Shown here: positions 1 to 7,689 of the stretch, piece after piece | Position numbering within the stretch: position 1 is the first letter of the stretch | Layout of the letters: each line of letters begins with the position of its first letter | Origin: Deltaproteobacteria bacterium | GTDB taxonomy: Bacteria; Myxococcota_A; UBA9042; PHBI01; JACKFB01 | Direction: 5' to 3' | Length of the DNA stretch: 64,000 bases | Assembly (NCBI GenBank): GCA_020632695.1 | Contig: JACKFB010000002.1 | Location: forward strand, 124,001 to 188,000 | The notes under the pieces: model-generated | The model's input: the letters and a program-made list of their open reading frames with translations, nothing else | Databases searched by the model: none | What the model was told of the DNA's origin: nothing | Program-made: the position numbers and the translations under genes

Positions 1-1151
1 AGGCACTTGCCGTCGAAGCAGCCCTCGCCGCCGGCACAGGAGGCCGGCCCGCTGCACTCGATGACCGGCGTGACGTCGGCGACGCACAGCGCCTCGTCAC
101 AGCGCTGGTGCTCAGGACACTCGAAGTCCTCGGCGCAGGTCACGTAGCAGAGCCCCTCGATGCAGACCCGCCCCGGACCGCACTCTCCATTGAAGGTGCA
201 CTGGACCTCCGGAGCCGTAGTCGGCCAGCAGCGCCCCGACTCGCACGCCTGCATCGGAGGGCAAGCGCCGATCGCGTCGCAGCCGAAGTAGCAGCCCCCG
301 TTGAGGCAAGCGCCATCCGCACCGCAATCCTGCGCCACGACACACTGCTCGCCCGGGTGGTCCGGAAGCGGCGGACCCACATCGTCACCGCCGGCGGCAC
401 CGTCACTGCCGGCCCCGGAGTCGGTCCCGGCCCCGGAGTCAGCCGCGGTCCCGGAGTCGGCCCCGGCCCCGGAGTCGGCCGCGGTCCCGGAGTCAGCCGC
501 GGTCCCGGAGTCAGCCGCGGTCCCGGAGTCAGCCGCGGTCCCGGAGTCGGCCGCGGTCCCGGAGTCGGCCCCGGTCCCGGAGTCGGTCCCGGCCCCGGCG
601 TCGGTCCCGGTCCCGGAGTCAGCCGCGGTCCCGGAGTCGGCCGCGGTCCCGGAGTCGGCCGCGGTCCCGGAGTCGGTCCCGGTCCCGGAGTCGGCCCCGG
701 CCCCGGAGTCGGTCCCGGCCCCGGCATCGGCTCCCCCACCCCCGCCTCCGCCGCCCGTCGTCGCGTCCGCGCCGCCACCGCCACCGGGCTTGCCGCCCGG
801 CGTCGCGACGCACAGGCCGTTCGACGCGCACACCTGTCCGGCGGCGCAGTCGGTGTGGGCGGTGCACACGGTCGCGCCTCCGCCTCCGCCGGTCGTGGCC
901 GCCGGCAGGCAGCGCTGGTCCGCCGAGCAGAAGCGCCCGATGGGGCACTGATCGGTCGCGTCGCAGCGGTACTCGGCGCAGAAGCCGGCGTCGCAGTGGT
1001 AGCAGCCGTCGGGGTCGCAGACCATCTCCTCGTAGGTGCGGTCGTTGGACCCGGAGGATCTGGATCCCGAGGAGTCGAAGCCGAAGGAGCTGCAGGCCGC
1101 CAGGCCCAGGCCGAGCATGGCGGGGATGATGAGCTGGGCGGAACGGAACAT
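1..1151 (-). CDS. Cys-rich repeat lipoprotein (3' end outside window)
   Basis: Predicted surface or periplasmic lipoprotein of unknown function; the gene runs off the left edge. The ATG at 1151 is preceded by AGGAGG. A hydrophobic signal ends in a lipobox (LAAC, Cys20). The mature part has a first Cys-rich segment with motifs such as DQCPIGRFC and TDCAAGQVC, then a long Asp-Ser-Gly-Thr/Ala linker encoded by the 411-729 tract. A second series follows with at least five C-x(4-6)-C-P/G-x(2-4)-C units, for example EDFECPEHQRC. This module recurs in the products at 9940-11013 and 23112-27215. The frame has no stop from 1151 to the edge, giving 383 codons, and carries the expected GC-rich third positions. 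Several open frames on the other strand are low-complexity shadows of the repeat. The fold is inferred to be disulfide-stabilised. No enzyme motif is seen. Confidence 0.75.
   Translation of the reverse strand, partial: MFRSAQLIIPAMLGLGLAACSSFGFDSSGSRSSGSNDRTYEEMVCDPDGCYHCDAGFCAEYRCDATDQCPIGRFCSADQRCLPAATTGGGGGATVCTAHTDCAAGQVCASNGLCVATPGGKPGGGGGADATTGGGGGGGGADAGAGTDSGAGADSGTGTDSGTAADSGTAADSGTAADSGTGTDAGAGTDSGTGADSGTAADSGTAADSGTAADSGTAADSGTAADSGAGADSGTAADSGAGTDSGAGSDGAAGGDDVGPPLPDHPGEQCVVAQDCGADGACLNGGCYFGCDAIGACPPMQACESGRCWPTTAPEVQCTFNGECGPGRVCIEGLCYVTCAEDFECPEHQRCDEALCVADVTPVIECSGPASCAGGEGCFDGKC
411..729. repeat. In-gene tandem repeat encoding Asp-Ser-Gly-Thr/Ala linker
   Basis: This is a run of 18-bp units, with GTCCCGGAGTC as the plus-strand core, varied by short substitutions. 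Read on the minus strand it encodes repeating DSGTAA, DSGTGT and DSGAGA blocks inside the lipoprotein at 1-1151. Unit length is a multiple of three, so gain or loss of units keeps the frame. It likely forms a flexible linker between two Cys-rich regions. Copy number may vary between strains or be mis-assembled. Confidence 0.8.
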
Positions 1152-1262
1152 GCATGACCTCCTGGGGCAGTCGCCGGAGCGCGGGGGCTGATGTGGGGCT
1201 GCGACGCGGTCGCGGCGCGTCCATTCAAGGCCCGCCCGACGACGGCACCGAAGGCACCGAGG

Positions 1263-1307
1263 AGATTGTGGAATGACAATCTGGCGCGAATCGTTCGACA
1301 ATCTGGC
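1263..1307. promoter_or_regulatory. Candidate operator: inverted plus direct repeat
   Basis: AGATTGT at 1263-1269 and ACAATCT at 1276-1282 form a perfect 7-bp inverted repeat with a 6-bp spacer. The 11-mer GACAATCTGGC occurs at 1275-1285 and again at 1297-1307. That is an exact 22-bp period, two helical turns. The element lies between a divergent lipoprotein gene (start 1151) and the sigma-54 activator (start 1342). Geometry suggests a dimeric regulator site, possibly for autoregulation; the binding protein is not known from sequence. Confidence 0.45.
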
Positions 1308-1341
1308 AACACCCCCACGCAGGGCCGCAGGCGGAGACACC

Positions 1342-2688
<1,347 letters not shown>

Positions 2689-2797
2689 GCGCGCGAGACG
2701 GGAGCCGGGCCGCGGGGAACGAGGCCGCGGCGGCGTTGCCGGGGCCGTGCACGTCGGGTATGTTCCGCCGCGCTGAACGACCGCAAGGAGACCCACC

Positions 2798-3319
2798 ATG
2801 GCACGCTGGCTCGCCGTATCGCTCGCCGCGGCCGTCCTCTGCGTGACGGGCTGCACGCGCGTCTCCGGGGACGCCGAGCGCGAGCGGCGCATCGCGGCGG
2901 AGCAGCGGGCGATCCAGGAGTATTCGGAGAAGATCCCCGAGGTGGACAAGCTCCAGGAGCGCTTCCTGGTGGAGTGGCGGAAGGCCAACGAGATCCGGGA
3001 CCTGAAGGCGTTCAAGGACGCCCTCGAGGCCCAGGTGCTCCCGGCGCTGGACGCCTACCTGGCGACCTTGAAGCTCCTGCCCGCCCGCACCGAGCAGCTC
3101 GCCGCCATCCACGGGGTGATGGTCACCGCCTACACCGACGCGGTGGCGGCCTTCCGCACCTTCGTCGCCGGGCTCACCAACGACAACGTCGAGGCGCGCT
3201 ACCGCGTGCTGCTCGACACCATGGACGCCGTGGGCGCCGCCGAACAGGCGTACCGCGAGAAGCTCGAGACCTACTACGCGGACAACCGCGTGAAGCTGGT
3301 CACCGGGACGAGCGAGTAG
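2798..3319 (+). CDS. Predicted lipoprotein, helical, unknown function
   Basis: A 173-residue protein not recognised as a named family. It begins with a lipoprotein signal (CVTGC, lipidated Cys at about 19). The remainder is charged and almost entirely helix-forming, with heptad-like stretches through about 30-160. The ATG at 2798 follows AAGGAGA with good spacing. The stop is only 5 bases before the GTG of the UbiA-family gene, and that gene overlaps a second lipoprotein gene, so the three form a likely operon. A periplasmic or outer-membrane partner of the prenyltransferase pathway is possible, but this is only context. Confidence 0.75.
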   Translation: MARWLAVSLAAAVLCVTGCTRVSGDAERERRIAAEQRAIQEYSEKIPEVDKLQERFLVEWRKANEIRDLKAFKDALEAQVLPALDAYLATLKLLPARTEQLAAIHGVMVTAYTDAVAAFRTFVAGLTNDNVEARYRVLLDTMDAVGAAEQAYREKLETYYADNRVKLVTGTSE

Positions 3320-3324
3320 CGCCC

Positions 3325-4206
3325 GTGCGGGACATCCTCCGTTCCTTGCGGCCGCACCAGTGGGTCAAGAACCTCTTCGTGCTGGCTCCTCTGGTCTTCG
3401 CCCAGGAGGCGGGCGACGCGCAGCCGCTCTTGCGGGCCAGCGCCGCCTTCGTGCTCTTCTGCCTCATCTCCGGCGCGGTCTACCTCCTCAACGACCTCAC
3501 CGACGCGGCCAGCGACCGCCTGCACCCGGTCAAACGCCACCGGCCCATCGCCGCCGGTCGCCTGTCCGAGCGCCGCGCGCGCACGGTGCTCGCCGTCCTG
3601 CTCCTGGTCGCCCTGGGCGGCGCCGTGGCCGTCAACGTGAGCCTGCTGGCGGTCGTCGCCTCCTACTTCTGCATCAACATCGCGTATTCGCTGCGCTTCA
3701 AGCACACCCCCTTCCTGGACGTGCTCTTCATCGCGGCCGGCTTCATCCTGCGCCTGGTGGGCGGAGCGGTGGCCATCGACGTGCCGCTGTCGGCGTGGCT
3801 GACGGCCTGCACCTTCCTGCTGGCCGCCTTCCTGGCGCTGGGAAAGCGGAAGCACGAGCTGCTCGCCCTGGGCGCCGACGGCAGCCCCCAGCGCCGCGTG
3901 CTCGAGCGCTACGACCTGGCGCACGTGCGGCCGGCGATGACCCTGCTGGCCGCGGCCACGCTGGGTTGCTACGCCGCCTACACCCTGCTCGGGTGGACCC
4001 AGGCCGGGTTCTCCCCGCGCGACCTCGTGTGGACGCTGCCCATGGTCGTGTTCGGCCTGTGGCGATTCCACCGCCTCACCGAGCGCGTGGACCAGGGCGT
4101 GAGCCCGACCGACCTGATGCTGCGCGACCCGCTCTTCATCCTGAACCTGGCGCTCTGGGGTCTGGTGATCCTGGCCATCATCTACAGAGGAGACCCGGCG
4201 CCATGA
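3325..4206 (+). CDS. UbiA-family prenyltransferase, decaprenyl-phosphate phosphoribosyltransferase-like
   Basis: Integral membrane prenyltransferase of 293 residues. The N-terminus (LRPHQWVKNLFVLAPLVF) and the Asp-rich motif NDLTDAASDRLHPVKRHRPIA match the branch that includes 5-phosphoribosyl-1-pyrophosphate:decaprenyl-phosphate transferases. In actinobacteria those start decaprenyl-phospho-arabinose synthesis. About eight or nine hydrophobic segments follow. The GTG at 3325 is chosen because the conserved motif starts within ten residues; the longer open frame upstream lies over the preceding lipoprotein gene. The stop overlaps the next ATG as ATGA. Membership of the superfamily is firm. 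The exact donor and acceptor are inferred from similarity, and the companion arabinose epimerase genes are not in the window. Confidence 0.85.
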   Translation: MRDILRSLRPHQWVKNLFVLAPLVFAQEAGDAQPLLRASAAFVLFCLISGAVYLLNDLTDAASDRLHPVKRHRPIAAGRLSERRARTVLAVLLLVALGGAVAVNVSLLAVVASYFCINIAYSLRFKHTPFLDVLFIAAGFILRLVGGAVAIDVPLSAWLTACTFLLAAFLALGKRKHELLALGADGSPQRRVLERYDLAHVRPAMTLLAAATLGCYAAYTLLGWTQAGFSPRDLVWTLPMVVFGLWRFHRLTERVDQGVSPTDLMLRDPLFILNLALWGLVILAIIYRGDPAP

Positions 4207-4634
4207 AGGCGGCGCTGCTCGTGTCGATGGCCGCGGCGCTGGCAGCCGGCTGCGCCACCGCGAGGCCCGCGCCCTCGCTCTCGGACCCGGCGCCCGATTA
4301 TGCGGCGCTGGTCCGCGAGCGCATCGTCGCCGCCAACGAGGACCGCGTCCACACGCTGCGCTTCAACCCGGCCGCCTGCGGCTGCCCGCCCTTCGAGGTC
4401 CTGCTGGGCGAGGTCTGGCAGCGGGTCACCTTCGACGTGTCCGATGACCAGGACCCGGTGCTGGTCGAGCTGCGCGCCGCGACGGCCGCGTCGCCCCGCC
4501 GGGAAGCCGGGCGCACCTGGCAGGTGCAGGGCCGCCTGGACACCTCGCTCATCACCTGCGGTCGCGGGGCCCTGGTGGTGACGCTGAGGCCGACCGCGCT
4601 CGGGCCGGAGGAGCCCCCCGACGCGGAGCCCTGA
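4203..4634 (+). CDS. Small predicted lipoprotein
   Basis: Unrecognised 143-residue protein. It has a short lipoprotein signal (ALAAGC, Cys17) and a mature domain with three further Cys, including a closely spaced CGC pair, and several beta-strand-like stretches. Its ATG overlaps the stop of the prenyltransferase gene by four bases, indicating translational coupling. It is the last gene of the 2798-4634 set. The long inverted repeat at 4642-4727 follows its stop at once. Confidence 0.72.
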   Translation: MKAALLVSMAAALAAGCATARPAPSLSDPAPDYAALVRERIVAANEDRVHTLRFNPAACGCPPFEVLLGEVWQRVTFDVSDDQDPVLVELRAATAASPRREAGRTWQVQGRLDTSLITCGRGALVVTLRPTALGPEEPPDAEP

Positions 4635-4641
4635 GGCGTCC

Positions 4642-4727
4642 AGACCCTAGGGATCGACCGGCGCCGACCCGCGGTTCGACGATGATCCTACGTCCTGCGC
4701 CTCGGAGCCGGTCGATCCCCAGGGTCT
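4642..4727. repeat. Long inverted repeat between convergent genes
   Basis: Arms at 4642-4661 and 4708-4727 are 20 nt each and complementary at 19 positions. The one exception can form a G-U pair in one RNA strand. The 46-nt loop is GC-rich. It lies between two converging genes and covers the TAG stop of the minus-strand gene at 4726. There is no T-run, so it is not a classic intrinsic terminator. It could act as a bidirectional transcription barrier or a 3'-end stabiliser. Confidence 0.65.
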
Positions 4728-5700
4728 AGCGCTCCGAGCCGCGGGCGGCGGCCAGGGTCGCCTCGTCCGGCACCAGGTCTCGGGTCACGTTGGCCATGAA
4801 CAGGTAGCCGATGACGAGTCGCACCAGCGTCATCAGCGGGCCGGCGATGGTGGAGTAGGCCAGGACCTGGGCCGCGGGGTCGGCCACCGAGGGCGCCACG
4901 TGCGGCGCGTAGAGCGCGATCATGACGACCTGGATGGCGCCGAGGCCGGACACCGAGGCCGGGACGATCTGCACGAAGGTCAGCAGGGGCACGTACACCA
5001 GCAGGGCGCCCAGACCGATGCGGATGCCGAAGGTGGGCAGCGTGGCGAAGGTCATCAGGACGTAGAGGCCGATGAAGAGCGTGCGCAGCGCTACCATCAC
5101 GGCGTAGTCGGCCAGGTGCGCCTCGCGGAAGGCGTGGAAGATGCGCCAGGTGCGCAGCCGCCCGAGCACCAGGAAGTCCAGACCCAGGCGCCAGTATGCC
5201 AGGGCGCCGAAGGTGATGAACCAGCCAGCCAGGAGCACCCAGACCAGGCGGTCGGCCAGGTCGGCCGGCACGTGCTCGCGCCCGAAGGTGATGCCGAACC
5301 CCAGCAGCACCAGGAGCGCGACGATGTCGATGAAGTTGAGCCACAGAAGCGTCGAGAGCGCGGAGAGGAAGGGGCGGCGCGTCTTGCGGTGGGCGAACCA
5401 GGCGACCGCGCCGGCGCCGGCGCTGTAGTTCAGGGCGTTGAGGAAGTAGCTGACGCCCTTGACCGCGAGGACGTCGCGGAAGCCGAGGCGGTCGAGCAGG
5501 CGGGCGAGCAGGACGTGCAGGGTCAGCGAGTCGGCGAGGAAGACCACGACCGCGAAGAAGGCCAGCCAGGCGGTGAGCGCGGCGAGGTCGGCGCCGGCCA
5601 TGGCCTCGCGCACGGCGCCGAGGTCGACCGAGGCGAAGAGGTAGCCGACGATGGCCAGGCTGAGCAGCCAGGGGAGCAGCCGCTTGATCGTGTTCGGCAT
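4726..5700 (-). CDS. Lysylphosphatidylglycerol synthase-type (UPF0104) membrane protein
   Basis: Polytopic inner-membrane protein of 324 residues matching the transmembrane (flippase-like) half of LPG synthases. There are about eight hydrophobic segments. Family-typical features include an N-terminal segment followed by SVDLGAVREAMAGAD, a central NYSAGAGAVAWFAHRK region and a late PASVSGLGAIQ loop. The soluble aminoacyltransferase domain of MprF is absent, so this is the stand-alone form. Such proteins are often found near lipid or glycan genes, and the substrate cannot be told here. The ATG at 5700 (MPNTIKRLLPW) is preferred; upstream codons in frame are Arg/Pro-rich and overlap the divergent rsmB region. 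Confidence 0.82.
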   Translation of the reverse strand: MPNTIKRLLPWLLSLAIVGYLFASVDLGAVREAMAGADLAALTAWLAFFAVVVFLADSLTLHVLLARLLDRLGFRDVLAVKGVSYFLNALNYSAGAGAVAWFAHRKTRRPFLSALSTLLWLNFIDIVALLVLLGFGITFGREHVPADLADRLVWVLLAGWFITFGALAYWRLGLDFLVLGRLRTWRIFHAFREAHLADYAVMVALRTLFIGLYVLMTFATLPTFGIRIGLGALLVYVPLLTFVQIVPASVSGLGAIQVVMIALYAPHVAPSVADPAAQVLAYSTIAGPLMTLVRLVIGYLFMANVTRDLVPDEATLAAARGSER

Positions 5701-5747
5701 GCGGGCGAACCCCCCTTGCGCGGCCGCGGAAGCGGTGAGTAAGGTCC

Positions 5748-7100
5748 ATGACGCGACCGGGGGCGTCAAGCGGGCGCACCGCCGGCGCCGAGGAGGCGGG
5801 CGTGGCGACCGGTCGGGGGCAGCGGGGAGCAGGCGGGCCACCGCCGGGGGCGGCTGCGCGTGCGCTGGCGGCGCGGGTGCTCACCGACGTGAGCTTCGGG
5901 GGAGCGCGCTCGGGCGACGCCTTGTCGGCCGCGCTGCGCGAGCGGCCGCCTCGGGACCCCCGCGACGCCGGGCTCGCCACGGAGCTGGTCTACGGGGTGC
6001 TCCGGCAGCAGCGGCGGCTGGACCACACGCTGGCGCCGCTGGTGCGGCAGGGCCTGGGCGCGCTCGAGCCCCTGGCGCAGGTCCTGCTGCGCATCGGCGC
6101 CTATCAGCTCGTCTTCCTCGACCGCGTCCACGCGGGCGCCGCGGTCAGCTCCACCCAGGACGCCGCCCGCGTGCTGGGCGCCGGGCGCATCACCGGGCTG
6201 CTCAACGGCGTGCTCCGCAAGGTGGCCGAGCGGGGCGAGCGCCTGCCCACCGGAGACGACGACGCGTCGGTCGGGGTCCGCTGGAGCCTGCCCGACTGGC
6301 TGGTGTCGCCGCTGCGCGAGGCCGTCGGCGCGGCTGCCCTCGAGGCCAACGCCAGCGCGCTGCGCGAGCGCGCCCCCAACACGGTGCGTCCGAACCTGAG
6401 CCGCGGAGGCGCCGAGGCGGCCGTGTCGGCGCTCGCTGCCGAGGGCTTCACCGCCGAGCCGGGCCCCCATGGCAGCCTGGTGGTCAGCGGCCCCGGCGAC
6501 CCCTTCGCCACGGCCGCCTTCCGGGACGGCCTCATCACGCCGCAGGATCCCGCCAGCCTGCATGTGGTGGAGCTGCTCGGCGACCTGCGCGGCGTGCGGG
6601 TGCTGGACCTGTGCGCCGGGCGCGGCGTGAAGTCCACGGCCATGGCCGACCGGGGTGCCCGGGTGCTGGCCCTGGACGTGGTGGCCGAGAAGCTGGCGTC
6701 GGCGAACAGCCTCGCCGAGCGCCTCGGTGTGGCCGACCGCCTCGAGACGCGGGTCGCCGACGCGGCGGACCCCGCGCTCGAGCTGGGCAGCTTCGACCGC
6801 GTGCTGGTGGACGCGCCCTGCACCGGCGTGGGGACCATCCGCCGGCACCCGGAGATCGCCTGGCGCCGCGAGCCGGCCGACGTCGGGCGCTCGGTGGAGC
6901 TGCAGGCGCGCCTGCTGGCCGCCGCGGCCGGGCACCTGGCTCCCGGCGGCGAGCTGGTCTACGCCGTGTGCTCGTTCATCCGCGCCGAGGGTGGCGGTCC
7001 CACGCCCGAGGGGCTCGTCGAGCAGGGCGACGCCACGCTGCTGGCCCCGGTGGACGGCGTGGACGCCTTTCAGGTGCGCCGGTTCCGCAGGCCCGCGTAG
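5748..7100 (+). CDS. rsmB: RsmB-family 16S rRNA (cytosine-C5) methyltransferase
   Basis: Predicted S-adenosylmethionine-dependent methyltransferase making m5C in 16S rRNA (position 967 in E. coli). It has 450 residues. An N-terminal NusB-like RNA-binding domain (about 35-170) precedes a Rossmann methyltransferase domain with SAM motif LDLCAGRGVKS. Both conserved cysteines are present: DAPCTGVG (C358) and YAVCSF (C408, the nucleophile position in this family). The first 30 residues are low-complexity Gly/Ala/Arg, so the true start could be slightly downstream. It is divergent from the UPF0104 gene with under 50 bases between. Length is typical of RsmB. Confidence 0.9.
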   Translation: MTRPGASSGRTAGAEEAGVATGRGQRGAGGPPPGAAARALAARVLTDVSFGGARSGDALSAALRERPPRDPRDAGLATELVYGVLRQQRRLDHTLAPLVRQGLGALEPLAQVLLRIGAYQLVFLDRVHAGAAVSSTQDAARVLGAGRITGLLNGVLRKVAERGERLPTGDDDASVGVRWSLPDWLVSPLREAVGAAALEANASALRERAPNTVRPNLSRGGAEAAVSALAAEGFTAEPGPHGSLVVSGPGDPFATAAFRDGLITPQDPASLHVVELLGDLRGVRVLDLCAGRGVKSTAMADRGARVLALDVVAEKLASANSLAERLGVADRLETRVADAADPALELGSFDRVLVDAPCTGVGTIRRHPEIAWRREPADVGRSVELQARLLAAAAGHLAPGGELVYAVCSFIRAEGGGPTPEGLVEQGDATLLAPVDGVDAFQVRRFRRPA

Positions 7101-7161
7101 GTGCTGGTTTCGAGTGCCCCGGCTGGTTATCGTGAGCGGGCCCCCTGACGACGGACCTGCC

Positions 7162-7662
7162 ATGACGCGCGCCCTCACAGCCTCTCTCGCGTTCGCCCTC
7201 CTCATGGCGCTCGGGGCCGGCTGCGCCTCCAACCCCACGCCGCACCCGGCGAGCGACGCCGGCGGAGGGCTGGGCGACTCGTCTCCCGCCAGCAACGACC
7301 AGGGCGACGTCGCCACCACCCCGGACGGGACGACCAGCGATCTCGCGCTGCCTCCCGACAACGACGCTGCGGCCGACAGCACCGCGGACATCGCGGCCGA
7401 CGCCGACGCCGACGCCGACGCCGGGCCGCCTCCCGACGGGGACTCCGACGCCGAGCTGCCGGGCTGCCTCGCGCCCGACATGCCCTGCTGCTGCGCGCTG
7501 GACGTGGCGGCCGAGCCGGTGTGCGACCCCGGCGGGTGGGCCTGCCCGCTGGGCTTCGACCCCTTCCAGGGCGCCGACTGCACCCGCGATTGCGGGCCCT
7601 GCCACTTCACGCCCGAGTGCGCGTTCCACGGCGACGCCGACGCGGGTGCCGGCCCCGACTGA
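7162..7662 (+). CDS. Asp-rich predicted lipoprotein with Cys-rich C-terminus
   Basis: Unrecognised 166-residue protein. A lipobox (LGAGC, Cys21) is followed by a long linker rich in Asp, Ala, Pro and Ser, including a DADADADAG run. The C-terminal 60 residues hold a compact cluster of Cys (PCCCALD, CDPGGWAC, CTRDCGPC), suggesting a small disulfide or metal-binding domain. It converges with the gene at 7690 with a 27-base gap. The linker style matches several other lipoproteins here. No functional motif identifies a role. Confidence 0.7.
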   Translation: MTRALTASLAFALLMALGAGCASNPTPHPASDAGGGLGDSSPASNDQGDVATTPDGTTSDLALPPDNDAAADSTADIAADADADADAGPPPDGDSDAELPGCLAPDMPCCCALDVAAEPVCDPGGWACPLGFDPFQGADCTRDCGPCHFTPECAFHGDADAGAGPD

Positions 7663-7689
7663 CCCGACGCCTGCGCTCCGCGGTGAGCG

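Noticed and set aside
411..729. Possible CRISPR array
   Set aside because: Units are contiguous with no unique spacers and encode an in-frame linker.
1281..1296. Sigma-54 promoter (TGGC then GC) before the NtrC-type gene
   Set aside because: The GG element is present but no GC dinucleotide lies at the required distance.
4642..4727. Transposon terminal inverted repeats
   Set aside because: The 46-base interior cannot hold a transposase, and no target duplication is visible; no second copy was noticed.
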